From Streptomyces olindensis (GTDB taxonomy: Bacteria > Actinomycetota > Actinomycetes > Streptomycetales > Streptomycetaceae), in assembly GCA_000696115.1 (NCBI GenBank), contig JJOH01000018.1, positions 62,001 to 126,000 on the forward strand: DNA of 64,000 nucleotides, in the 5' to 3' direction. The position numbers were made by a program, and so were the translations under genes. Under the pieces are notes generated by a model, which made no database searches, was not told the origin of the DNA, and saw nothing but the letters and a program-made list of their open reading frames with translations. This document shows, piece by piece, positions 28,490 to 37,091 of the stretch. Each line of letters opens with the position of its first letter. Within the stretch, counting starts at the first letter, position 1.

Positions 28490-28909
28490 TCAGGCCTCGG
28501 TCGACGCGGACTCAGCGGCGGCCTCGTCCTTCTTCTCAGCCTTCTTCTTCTGGGTGATCGCCTCACCCTTGCCCTCGTCGTCACCGCCGAGAGCCTCGAA
28601 CGACGGGCGCGCGGCCTTCTCGGGCTGCGTCAGGAGCGGGGCCGGAGCGGGCTCGCCCTTGAACTTCTGCCAGTCGCCGGTCTTCTTGAGGATGGCGAGC
28701 ACGGGCTCGGTCGGCTGGGCGCCGACACCGAGCCAGTACGCCACACGCTCGGCGTCGACCTCGATCACCGACGGGTTGTACGTCGGGTGGTACTTGCCGA
28801 TCTCCTCGATCGCACGGCCGTCACGACGGGTACGGGAGTCGGCGACGACGATGCGGTAGTGAGGCGAACGGATCTTGCCCAGACGCTTCAGCTTGATCTT
28901 GACTGCCAC
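28490..28909 (-). CDS. rpsP: 30S ribosomal protein S16
   Basis: 139 residues. VKIKLKRLGKIRSPHYRIVVADSRTRRDGR is the S16 N-terminus, followed by an Ala/Glu/Lys-rich C-terminal extension of about 50 residues that is usual in Streptomyces. It leads the rpsP-khpA-rimM-trmD-rplS operon; the 286-base gap upstream should hold the promoter. Confidence 0.97.
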   Translation of the reverse strand: MAVKIKLKRLGKIRSPHYRIVVADSRTRRDGRAIEEIGKYHPTYNPSVIEVDAERVAYWLGVGAQPTEPVLAILKKTGDWQKFKGEPAPAPLLTQPEKAARPSFEALGGDDEGKGEAITQKKKAEKKDEAAAESASTEA

Positions 28910-29066
28910 GGGAGTGGGTTCTCCTGGATTTGACGTGGTTGGGCACGGCGAGAAGGCCGCGTGGGGTTGCGGTACCCGAGTGCCCGATGGACGCGTCAGC
29001 CGGAGGAGAGAGGGGTCCTGTGCGGCTGTCGAGTACAGCTAGCCATTGTGCCACACCCTGCGGGTC

Positions 29067-29106
29067 GCTCCGGCCGGGGGTGCGCCGCGTGCGGGCAGGC
29101 CGGAGC
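29067..29106 (-). terminator. Hairpin downstream of the SprT-like gene
   Basis: GCTCCGGCC (29067-29075) pairs with GGCCGGAGC (29098-29106). It lies in the 286-base gap between the SprT-like gene and rpsP, which otherwise shows no gene. Confidence 0.6.
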
Positions 29107-29195
29107 GGCACCCGGCGTGGAGGTGAGGTACGTCGGGTGCCGCACCGCCCCGGCGTCCGTCTCGACCGGCAGCCACGAGATGCCGGTGGGGGACG

Positions 29196-29804
29196 TCAGC
29201 CGACGACCGCTCCCGCCCCCACGACCTCCGGGATCCGGAACGGCTTGCCGCAACCGCCGCAGACGATCGGGGCCTGGGCGAGGACCGACGGCACCACGCG
29301 GACGTTGCGGCCGCAGTCGCAGACCGCCTTGACGCGGACGCCGCCGCCGGAGGAGCCGTGCCGGGCGGCCGGGCCCCGGAAGGTGCGGGAGGTGTCGGAG
29401 GAGGTGGCCGCGGTGTGGGCCTTCAGGGCGCGCTGGAGGCGCTCCATCGTCGGGCGGTAGCGGCGCTTCGCCTCGGGGGTGAGCGTGACCAGGGAGAAGC
29501 CGCTGCTCGGGTGCGGTTCCTCGGGGTGGTCCAGGCCCAGCTCCTCGGCGATCGCGAGGAATCTGCGGTTGTGGTAGCGGCCGGCACGGGAGGTGTCGCG
29601 GACGCCGCGCGCGGCGGCGATGCCATGGACTGCCTCATGGAGCAGTCGCTCGAAGGAGAGCTCGTGACCGCACGCGGACGACGACTCCCCGATCAGGGAC
29701 TCTGGCGCGGCAAGGTCGGGCAGCTCGGGGTGGTACCGCTGAATGTCGGCCCACGCCTGTGCCAGCTCTGCGGCGAGAACAGGTGGTGTCTGTGTCGTGC
29801 TCAC
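29196..29804 (-). CDS. SprT-like zinc-metalloprotease-fold protein
   Basis: 202 residues. FERLLHEAVHGIAAARG has the HExxH-like pattern (His-Glu-Ala-Val-His), and a YHNRRFLAIAEELGL helix follows, as in SprT-like families. The C-terminus has a zinc-ribbon pattern with two Cys pairs: CDCG and CGGC. It could be a DNA-protein crosslink-type protease or a non-enzymatic relative; nothing more specific is visible. The GTG at 29804 is chosen, but a GTG at 29867 in the same frame is possible, with no decisive ribosome binding site for either. Confidence 0.75.
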   Translation of the reverse strand: MSTTQTPPVLAAELAQAWADIQRYHPELPDLAAPESLIGESSSACGHELSFERLLHEAVHGIAAARGVRDTSRAGRYHNRRFLAIAEELGLDHPEEPHPSSGFSLVTLTPEAKRRYRPTMERLQRALKAHTAATSSDTSRTFRGPAARHGSSGGGVRVKAVCDCGRNVRVVPSVLAQAPIVCGGCGKPFRIPEVVGAGAVVG

Positions 29805-30020
29805 GTAATGACAACGAGCCGGGGTGCCCCAGTGTTCCGATTCCGGGCCATCCCAAATAATTTGCACGTACCCGTCAGTTGCCTCTGATGCGTCCCGACG
29901 AGGGCGCCTGCGCTGATCTGGGGAGAAGCCTCACAGCTCACCACAAGGTGGTGCGTAGCCCCGCGTACGCCCCGGCGCGTAGACGATGTCCGCGCGCCGG
30001 GGACGCGGGGGCCCGCCGGT

Positions 30021-30049
30021 GCGCAAGAGGCGTTTCGGCCGCCTTGCGC
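30021..30049 (-). terminator. Hairpin downstream of proS
   Basis: GCGCAAGAGGCG (30021-30032) pairs with CGCCTTGCGC (30040-30049) with one bulge, just past the proS stop codon on the minus strand. The gap 29805-30074 shows no gene. Confidence 0.6.
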
Positions 30050-30074
30050 CCCACCGGTGGCCGCGTGCCGCGAC

Positions 30075-31490
30075 TCAGTAGGCGCGTGCGACGACGGCGA
30101 CGTTACCGGGTGCGTCGTCGGCGTCCGGCACCGACCCGTCCTCGGCAACCAGACACCGTACGGTCACCGCGTGGTCGGCCAGCTTGGCCTCGCCCTCCTC
30201 GCCGAGCACCGACCAGGGGATGCGCGCCCAGCCGCCGGCCGTCGCGGCCTCGACGGCCTCGTCGATCGTGGAGACCTCCGCGGTCCGGGACCGGCGGCGC
30301 TCGCGCGCCTGCTCCAGCAGCAGCGCCTGGTCCTCTTCCAGGACCCTGGGGAGCAACTCGACCAGGTCGTCCAGGGACACCGGCTCCTTGCCCCCGGGGA
30401 TGCGGCGCGCGAGCATCGCCGTGCCGTTCTCCAGGTCGCGCGGTCCGACCTCGACGCGCACGGGGACGCCCTTGAGCTCCCAGTCGACGGCGCGGCGACC
30501 GAACGGGGTGTCGCTGCGGTCGTCGACGTGGACGCGCACGCCGGCCGCCTTCAGCCGGTCGCCGAGCTCGCGGACCTTGGCCAGAACCGCCTCATCGCCC
30601 TTGATCGCGAGCACCACGGCCTGGATCTGCGCCAGCCGGGGCGGGACGCGCAGGCCGTGGTCGTCGCCGTGCATCATCACCAGGGCGCCGATCATGCGGG
30701 TGGTGGAGCCCCAGGAGGTCTGCCAGACCAGTTCCTGCCGCCCCTCCCTGGACAGGTACCGGGTGTCGAAGGCCTTGGCGAAGTTCTGGCCCAGTTCGTG
30801 GCTCGTGGCCATCTGGAGGGCCTTGCCGTCGCCCATCATGCCTTCGAGGGTGAGGGTGTTGACGGCGCCCGCGAACCGTTCCTTGACGGTCTTGCGGCCG
30901 GGGACGACATCCATGGCGAGGACGTTCACCATGAAGTCCTCGTAGACCCGCCGGTGGATATGCGCGGCGAAATCGCGCGCCTCCTCGTACGTGGCGTGCG
31001 CGGTGTGGCCCTCCTGCCAGAGGAACTCGGTCGTGCGCAGGAAGAGGCGGGGCCGGAGTTCCCAGCGCACGACGTTCGCCCACTGGTTGATGAGCAGGGG
31101 CAGGTCGCGGTAGCTCTGCACCCACTTGGAGAAGTAGTCGTTGATGATCATCTCGGAGGTGGGCCGGACCACGGCGGCCTCCTCGAGTTCCTTGCCGCCG
31201 CCGTGCGTGACCACGGCCAGCTCGGGCGCGAAGCCCTCGACGTGGTCCGCCTCCTTGGTCAGGTACGACTGCGGGATCAGCAGGGGGAAGTACGCGTTCT
31301 GGGTGCCCGTCTCCTTGATGCGGGCGTCCATCTCGGCCTGCATCCGCTCCCAGAGCCCGTACCCGTACGGTCGGATGACCATGGTGCCGCGCACCGGACC
31401 GTTGTCGGCGAGTTCCGCCTTGGTGATCAAATCCTGGTACCAGCGCGGGAAATCGTCCGCCCGGGGAGTGAGAACAGGTGCTTTGGCCAT
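30075..31490 (-). CDS. proS: Prolyl-tRNA synthetase, archaeal/eukaryotic type
   Basis: A 471-residue class II aminoacyl-tRNA synthetase charging tRNA-Pro. Motif 2 appears in RWELRPRLFLRTTEFLWQEGHTAHAT, preceded by RPTSEMIINDYFSKW. It lacks the large editing insertion of bacterial ProRS (about 570 residues) and ends in Ala-Arg-Ala-Tyr, the C-terminal Tyr typical of the archaeal-like form such as that of Thermus thermophilus. The ATG at 31490 gives the archaeal-like N-terminus. Model Streptomyces also carry a bacterial-type proS elsewhere, so this may be a second ProRS. It is not in an operon with its neighbours. Confidence 0.93.
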   Translation of the reverse strand: MAKAPVLTPRADDFPRWYQDLITKAELADNGPVRGTMVIRPYGYGLWERMQAEMDARIKETGTQNAYFPLLIPQSYLTKEADHVEGFAPELAVVTHGGGKELEEAAVVRPTSEMIINDYFSKWVQSYRDLPLLINQWANVVRWELRPRLFLRTTEFLWQEGHTAHATYEEARDFAAHIHRRVYEDFMVNVLAMDVVPGRKTVKERFAGAVNTLTLEGMMGDGKALQMATSHELGQNFAKAFDTRYLSREGRQELVWQTSWGSTTRMIGALVMMHGDDHGLRVPPRLAQIQAVVLAIKGDEAVLAKVRELGDRLKAAGVRVHVDDRSDTPFGRRAVDWELKGVPVRVEVGPRDLENGTAMLARRIPGGKEPVSLDDLVELLPRVLEEDQALLLEQARERRRSRTAEVSTIDEAVEAATAGGWARIPWSVLGEEGEAKLADHAVTVRCLVAEDGSVPDADDAPGNVAVVARAY

Positions 31491-31689
31491 GGCGCGATGG
31501 TACGGGCCCAGGTTGCCGGAATGTGAAATCTCGCCATAGGCACATGACAACTCACAAGCCGGGGCCCATTCCACTGGACGACAGGTCGAGGGGGGAGTTT
31601 CCTGGCATACGGGGGTAGTGCGAGCGCACTGTCACGGGGGCCATGGAATCGGGCAAGAGGCAACTCTCGGCGGATTGGGGCGCTTACTT

Positions 31690-32544
31690 ATGACACCTAC
31701 GCTCGTGCGGCAGCACCTGCCTCACGCGGGGGCCGCACCCCGCGTGGACCTGCGTGCACGCGCGCGTGACTGGTCCGAGATCCAGGAGCGGATGCTCGTA
31801 CCGCTCTACGAGGCCGTCTACGAGCGACTGGACGTGGGTCCCGCCACGCGGCTGCTCGGCCTGGGCTGCGGTTCCGGGCTCGCCCTGCTGATGGCCGCCG
31901 CCCGGGGAGCGGCGGTCACCGGTGTCGACGCTTCCCCCGAAAGAATGGCTCTCGCACGGGAGCGGCTGCTGCCCGAGGCGGGGAGCACGCGCGGGCGTGC
32001 GGGCACCCGGCTGGTCGAGGGCTCGCCCCGGGACACACGGGAGCCGGGCGCTCCCGCGTACAGCCTCCTGACCGCCTTCGAGCCGATCGGGTGCCTCGCG
32101 GGCGACGCGGAGGGGCTGGGCGGGCTGCTCGCGGAGGCGACGCCGCTCGCCGAGCGGGGTGCGGCCGTGGTGCTGGCGGGCTGGGGCCCGCCCGAGCGCT
32201 GCGCCACGACGTCCGTGCTGCGGGTGGCCACGAAGCTGGCGGAGCCGCTGCGCGCCTCGGGCAGCTGGCGTCCCGCCCTGCGCGACGACCTGGAGGAGGT
32301 CGCCCAGCGGGCCGGGCTGAAGCCGGACGGCTCGGGGCGGGTGGCGTGCCCGTTCGGGTACGCGGACGTGGACAGCGCGGTGCGCGGGCTGAAGTCGACG
32401 GGGCTGTTCGACGCGGCGATGACGGCGACGGACCAGGTGCAGGTGGACAAGGAGCTGACCGAGGCGCTCCATCCGCACCAGCGGCGGGACGGGACGGTGT
32501 GGATGCCGAACGTGTTCCGGTATCTGATCGCCCGGACGCCGTGA
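31690..32544 (+). CDS. SAM-dependent methyltransferase
   Basis: 284 residues with a Rossmann-type class I methyltransferase core. TRLLGLGCGSGLALLMAAARGAAVTGVDAS contains the SAM-binding motif I and the acidic residue after beta-2. The substrate is unknown; the C-terminal half (LHPHQRRDGTVWMPNVFRYLIA) fits small-molecule methyltransferases. The ATG at 31690 is chosen; the frame stays open further upstream without a clear ribosome binding site. It is divergent from proS and convergent with ffh. Confidence 0.85.
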   Translation: MTPTLVRQHLPHAGAAPRVDLRARARDWSEIQERMLVPLYEAVYERLDVGPATRLLGLGCGSGLALLMAAARGAAVTGVDASPERMALARERLLPEAGSTRGRAGTRLVEGSPRDTREPGAPAYSLLTAFEPIGCLAGDAEGLGGLLAEATPLAERGAAVVLAGWGPPERCATTSVLRVATKLAEPLRASGSWRPALRDDLEEVAQRAGLKPDGSGRVACPFGYADVDSAVRGLKSTGLFDAAMTATDQVQVDKELTEALHPHQRRDGTVWMPNVFRYLIARTP

Positions 32545-32570
32545 CGCCCGGAGCCTGACGGAACGGCCGC

Positions 32571-32601
32571 GAGGGCACCCCTTGGGGCAAGGGGCGCCCT
32601 C
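32571..32601. terminator. Bidirectional terminator between methyltransferase gene and ffh
   Basis: GAGGGC-CCCCTT (32571-32583) pairs with AAGGGG-GCCCTC (32589-32601) across a short loop, between two convergent genes. Confidence 0.8.
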
Positions 32602-32642
32602 GGTGTCGTGCGGAGCGGGCCGGTGGCGTGCGGCGGGGACCG

Positions 32643-34193
32643 TCAGCCCATGAACTTCTTGAACTCGTCGGGGAGTTCGAAGTCCTTGCCGCCCTGCTGC
32701 GGCAGCCCGAAGGCGCCTCCGGCCTCGGCGGCGGCCGCGCGGCGGGCGGCGGCCTCCTGCTCCTGCTGCTTGCGCTTCATCGGGTTGCCGGAGCGCTGCT
32801 TGCCCTTGGCCTGCTTCTGCTTCTTCTTCGTCCGGCCGGGACCGCCGCCCATGCCCGGCATCCCGGGCATCCCCGGCATGCCGCCGCCCTGGGCCATGCG
32901 GGACATCATCTTGCGGGCCTCGAAGAACCGCTCGACCAGGTTCTTCACCGCGCTGACCTCGACACCGGAACCCCGCGCGATACGGGCGCGGCGGGAGCCG
33001 TTGATGATCGTCGGGTCCTGGCGCTCGCCCGGGGTCATCGACTTGATGATGGCCGCCGTGCGGTCGACGTCCCGCTCGTCGAGGTTGTTGATCTGGTCCT
33101 TGATCTGGCCCATGCCCGGGAGCATGCCGAGCAGCTTGGAGATGGAGCCCATCTTCCTGACCTGCTCCATCTGGGCCAGGAAGTCGTCGAGGGTGAAGTC
33201 CTGGCCCTTCTTGGAGGCCAGCTTCTCGGCCATCTTCTGGGCTTCGGCCTGGTCGAAGGTCTTCTCCGCCTGCTCGATCAGGGTGAGCAGGTCACCCATG
33301 TCGAGGATGCGGGAGGCCATCCGGTCCGGGTGGAAGGCGTCGAAGTCCTCGAGCTTCTCCCCGTTCGACGCGAACATGATCGGCTTGCCGGTGATCTGCC
33401 GGATCGACAGGGCGGCACCACCGCGGGCGTCGCCGTCGAGCTTGGAGAGCACCACGCCGTCGAAGCCGACGCCGTCGCGGAAGGCCTCGGCGGTGTTGAC
33501 GGCGTCCTGACCGATCATCGCGTCGACGACGAACAGGATCTCGTCCGGGGAGACCGCGTCGCGGATGTCCGCGGCCTGCTGCATCATCTCCTGGTCGATG
33601 CCGAGGCGGCCGGCGGTGTCGACGATGACGATGTCGTGGACCTTGGATTTCGCGTGCTCGATGGAGTCCTTGGCGACCTTGACGGGGTCGCCGACGCCGT
33701 TGCCCGGCTCCGGCGCGTAGACGCCGACGCCGGCGCGCTCGGCGACGACGCTGAGCTGGTTGACGGCGTTGGGGCGCTGGAGGTCACAGGCGACCAGCAG
33801 CGGGGAGTGGCCCTGCTCCTTCAGCCAGCGGCCGAGCTTGCCCGCGAGGGTGGTCTTACCGGCACCCTGCAGACCCGCCAGCATGATCACGGTGGGCGGC
33901 TGCTTGGCGAAGCGGAGGCGCCGGGTCTCGCCGCCGAGGATGGTGACCAGTTCCTCGTTGACGATCTTGAGGACCTGCTGGGCCGGGTTCAGCGCCTTGG
34001 AGACCTCGGCGCCGAGGGCGCGCTCCTTGACGTTCTTGATGAACGTCCGGACGACCGGAAGCGCCACGTCCGCCTCGAGGAGCGCGATGCGGATCTCGCG
34101 CGCCGTGGCGTCGATGTCCGCCTCGGAGAGCCGTCCCTTGCCGCGCAGGTTCTTGAAGGTCGCTGAGAGGCGATCGGAAAGAGTATCGAACAC
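32643..34193 (-). CDS. ffh: Signal recognition particle GTPase Ffh
   Basis: 516 residues: N domain, GTPase G domain with GLQGAGKTTLAGKL, DTAGR and TKLDG-type (SKLDGDARGGAAL) boxes, and the methionine-rich M domain that binds signal sequences and SRP RNA. The C-terminal MPGMPGMPGM...KKKQKQAKGK tail is Met- and Lys-rich. The GTG at 34193 gives VFDTLSDRLSATFKNLRG, the standard N-terminus. Works with FtsY, encoded 7 kb away in this window, to deliver preproteins to the membrane. Confidence 0.97.
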   Translation of the reverse strand: MFDTLSDRLSATFKNLRGKGRLSEADIDATAREIRIALLEADVALPVVRTFIKNVKERALGAEVSKALNPAQQVLKIVNEELVTILGGETRRLRFAKQPPTVIMLAGLQGAGKTTLAGKLGRWLKEQGHSPLLVACDLQRPNAVNQLSVVAERAGVGVYAPEPGNGVGDPVKVAKDSIEHAKSKVHDIVIVDTAGRLGIDQEMMQQAADIRDAVSPDEILFVVDAMIGQDAVNTAEAFRDGVGFDGVVLSKLDGDARGGAALSIRQITGKPIMFASNGEKLEDFDAFHPDRMASRILDMGDLLTLIEQAEKTFDQAEAQKMAEKLASKKGQDFTLDDFLAQMEQVRKMGSISKLLGMLPGMGQIKDQINNLDERDVDRTAAIIKSMTPGERQDPTIINGSRRARIARGSGVEVSAVKNLVERFFEARKMMSRMAQGGGMPGMPGMPGMGGGPGRTKKKQKQAKGKQRSGNPMKRKQQEQEAAARRAAAAEAGGAFGLPQQGGKDFELPDEFKKFMG

Positions 34194-34276
34194 GGCGCTC
34201 GCGGTCCTCGGGGTCGGAGACAGACTGGGGAATCGCCCTCCAGGGTATCCCGGCGTGACAAGTCGCCGGGTCGCCC

Positions 34277-36724
34277 TCACCCACGCAGTGTCTCCTCCAG
34301 CTTCCGCGCCACCGCCGCCGCCTCGTCGGCGGGCAGCGGCGCGCCCTCCGGACCGGTCACGTAGAAGGCGTCGACGGCGTTGGCGCCGAGGGTCGAGACG
34401 TGCGCGCTGCGCACCCGCACGCTCGCGTCCTCCAGGGCGCGGCCGATGCGGAACAGCAGGCCGGGGGCGTCCTGGGAGCGGACCTCGATGACCGTGGCCA
34501 GCCGGGAGGCGGCCGGGTGGACCGACACCCTCGGCGGCGGCGCGACGACGCCCCGGCGGCGCGGATAGGCCGCGTCCCGTTCGGCGAGGCGGCCGGCGAT
34601 GTCCAGGGAGCCGTCCAGGGCCCGCACGAGGTCGGCGCGGAGGCGGGCGGCCTGCGGCAGGGAGCCGTACTCGGCGGCGACCCGCCAGTCCAGCAGCAGG
34701 ACGGAGCCGTCGACGCCGTCCGGGAGGGTCAGGGAGCGCAGCTCGGCGGTCCGCACGGTCAGCCGGTGCATGGCGAGGACCCCGGCCACCGCGGGCAGCA
34801 CGCCCGGCTGGTCGGGCACGGCGATGAGCAGTTCCACTCCGAGCGGCTCGGGGTCGCCGGACGGTTCCTGCCCGGCGGGCGGCTCGGTCTGGGCCCGCAG
34901 GGCGAGGACCGGGCCGCCGGTCGCGACGGCCTCGATGGCGAGCCGCTCCTGCTCGGCGGTCGGAGCGGCGTCCTCGGGGTCGTCCGGGGCGTCCCCGGCG
35001 AGCACCGCCGAGACCCGCTTGACGAGGTCCGCCACGAGCGAACCCCGCCAGGACGACCAGGCGGCCGGGCCGGTGGCCAGGGCGTCGGCCTCGGTGAGCG
35101 CGTGCAGCAGTTCCAGGGTGCCCGGCGAGCCGACGGCCTCGGCGACCGAGCGCACGGTGGCCGGGTCCTCCAGGTCCCGGCGGGTGGCCGTCTCGATCAG
35201 CAGCAGGTGATGGCGTACGAGGGTGGCGATGACGGTCACGTCGTGGCGGTCGAAGCCGATGCGGGCGGCGACGTCCTTGGCGATGATCTCGCCGGCCACC
35301 GAGTGGTCGCCGGGCCAGCCCTTGCCGATGTCGTGCAGCAGAGCGGCGACCAGCAGCAGGTCGGGCCGGCTGACCCGGCGCGTGAACTCGGAGGCGCGCA
35401 CGGCGGTCTCGATGAGGTGCCGGTCGACGGTCCACAGGTGCACGGCGTTGCGCTGCGGCCGGCAGCGGACCCGCTCCCAGTCGGGCAGCAGCCGGGTGAT
35501 CAGCCCCTCGGCCTCCAGCGCCTCCCAGACCTCGACGGTCGGGCGGCCGGAGCCGAGCAGGGTGACGAGCTGTTCCCGGGCCTCGGCGGGCCAGGGCGTG
35601 GGGATCGGGCGCACGGTGGCCGCCATCCGCCGTACGGCGTGCAGGGAGAGCGGGAGTCCGGCCTGCGCGGCGGCCGCGGCGGCGCGCAGCGGCAGGACGG
35701 GATCGCGCTCGGGGCGGGCGGCACGGGCGAGCACGACCTCGCCGTCCTGCTCGACCACGCCCTCCGCCAGGGGCGACCGCTCGGGGGCCGGTTTCCCGCC
35801 GCCCAGCATGGCGCGCAGCCGGGGCCGCACGGCGCGCGACCGCAGCACGCGCCCCACCTCGCGCCAGGTGACGTCACTGGCGTACGAGACGACCCGGGCC
35901 GCCTCGTAGACCTGCCGCAGCAGCGTGTCCGCGTCGAGCAGGCCGAGTTCGGCGGCGACCTGGTCCTGCTCCTGGAGGGCGAGCCGGTCGGTGGCCCGCC
36001 CGGTGGCCAGGTGCAGGGCGTCCCGGACGTCGAGGAGGCGGCGCCGGGCGTCGGCGAGACCCTCGCGCGGGGCGTCGGCGAGCCAGGAGGCGGCGACGGC
36101 GCGCAGGGCGGTGGCGTCCCGCAGCCCGCCGCGGGCCTCCTTGAGGTCGGGCTCCAGCAGGTACTGCAGCTCGCCCTGCCGCTCGGCGCGTTCGGCGCAC
36201 AGTTCCTGGAGTTCGGGCAGGCGCTTGGGCGCCTGGTTGCGCCAGTCGGCGAGGACGGCCGTGCGCAGTCCCGCCGTCAGACCGAGGTCGCCGGCGATGT
36301 GCCGGGCGTCCAGCAGGCCGAGCTGCACCTTGAGGTCCTCGCCGGCCGTCTTGCGGGCCTCGGCGGGCGTGCGGACGGAGTGGTCGAGGTCCAGTCCCAG
36401 GTCCCACACCGGGTACCAGAGCCGGTCGGCGAGGGCGGCGACCGCCTTGGTGTCGCTGCCGTCGTGCAGCAGGAGCAGGTCGAGGTCGCTGCGGGGGGAC
36501 AGTTCACCGCGGCCGTAGCCGCCGACGGCGACCAGGGAGGCCCCGCGCAGCCCCTCGGCGCCCGCGGTGAACAGGCCGGAGAGCCAGTCGTCGGTCAGTT
36601 CGGCCAGGGCCGCACGGCGCGGCGGCCCGGACCGCGCCTCCTCGGTGAGGAGACGCAGCCGGGCCGCCGCGTAGCCGCTGGGTCCCGAGTCCTCTGCTTC
36701 CTTCTGCACGTCCGTACCCGTCAC
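34277..36724 (-). CDS. glnD: [Protein-PII] nucleotidyltransferase GlnD
   Basis: 815 residues. The nucleotidyltransferase motif GGYGRGELSPRSDLDLL lies near residue 68. A helical GlnD-family domain, an HD phosphohydrolase domain (AALLHDIGKGWPGDHS) and two C-terminal ACT domains that sense glutamine follow. In S. coelicolor, published work shows that GlnD adenylylates (not uridylylates) GlnK at Tyr51. The GTG start at 36724 lies 28 bases after glnK, completing the amtB-glnK-glnD operon. Confidence 0.96.
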   Translation of the reverse strand: MTGTDVQKEAEDSGPSGYAAARLRLLTEEARSGPPRRAALAELTDDWLSGLFTAGAEGLRGASLVAVGGYGRGELSPRSDLDLLLLHDGSDTKAVAALADRLWYPVWDLGLDLDHSVRTPAEARKTAGEDLKVQLGLLDARHIAGDLGLTAGLRTAVLADWRNQAPKRLPELQELCAERAERQGELQYLLEPDLKEARGGLRDATALRAVAASWLADAPREGLADARRRLLDVRDALHLATGRATDRLALQEQDQVAAELGLLDADTLLRQVYEAARVVSYASDVTWREVGRVLRSRAVRPRLRAMLGGGKPAPERSPLAEGVVEQDGEVVLARAARPERDPVLPLRAAAAAAQAGLPLSLHAVRRMAATVRPIPTPWPAEAREQLVTLLGSGRPTVEVWEALEAEGLITRLLPDWERVRCRPQRNAVHLWTVDRHLIETAVRASEFTRRVSRPDLLLVAALLHDIGKGWPGDHSVAGEIIAKDVAARIGFDRHDVTVIATLVRHHLLLIETATRRDLEDPATVRSVAEAVGSPGTLELLHALTEADALATGPAAWSSWRGSLVADLVKRVSAVLAGDAPDDPEDAAPTAEQERLAIEAVATGGPVLALRAQTEPPAGQEPSGDPEPLGVELLIAVPDQPGVLPAVAGVLAMHRLTVRTAELRSLTLPDGVDGSVLLLDWRVAAEYGSLPQAARLRADLVRALDGSLDIAGRLAERDAAYPRRRGVVAPPPRVSVHPAASRLATVIEVRSQDAPGLLFRIGRALEDASVRVRSAHVSTLGANAVDAFYVTGPEGAPLPADEAAAVARKLEETLRG

Positions 36725-36752
36725 CCAGCGACTCCTGTTCTGTTTGCCTGCC

Positions 36753-37091
36753 TCAGAGCGCGTCGGGGCCGCGCTCGCCGGTCCGGACCCGTACGGCCGT
36801 GTCGACCGGGATGGACCAGACCTTGCCGTCACCGATCTTGCCGGTGCGGGCCGCCTTGACCACGACGTCGATCAGCTGCTCGGCGTCGTCGTCCTCGACC
36901 AGGACCTCGATGCGGATCTTGGGGACCAGGTCGACGGTGTACTCGGCACCGCGGTAGACCTCGGTGTGGCCCCGCTGACGACCGTAGCCGCTGGCCTCGG
37001 TGACCGTCAGGCCGTGCACTCCGAAGGCCTGCAGGGCCTCCTTGATCTCGTCGAGCCGGTGCGGCTTGACGACGGCGGTGATGAGCTTCAT
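36753..37091 (-). CDS. glnK: PII nitrogen-regulatory protein
   Basis: 112 residues, the PII signal-transduction fold. The T-loop runs through GRQRGHTEVYRGAEYTVDLVPK and carries Tyr51, the nucleotidylation site. KIGDGKVWSIPVDTAVRVRTGE is the PII C-terminal signature. It binds ATP/ADP and 2-oxoglutarate and controls AmtB and nitrogen metabolism. The ATG overlaps the amtB stop by four bases (ATGA). Confidence 0.97.
   Translation of the reverse strand: MKLITAVVKPHRLDEIKEALQAFGVHGLTVTEASGYGRQRGHTEVYRGAEYTVDLVPKIRIEVLVEDDDAEQLIDVVVKAARTGKIGDGKVWSIPVDTAVRVRTGERGPDAL

Noticed and set aside
28910..29195. Ribosomal-protein leader element before rpsP
   Set aside because: No known leader fold is recognised; only a terminator for the SprT-like gene is visible.
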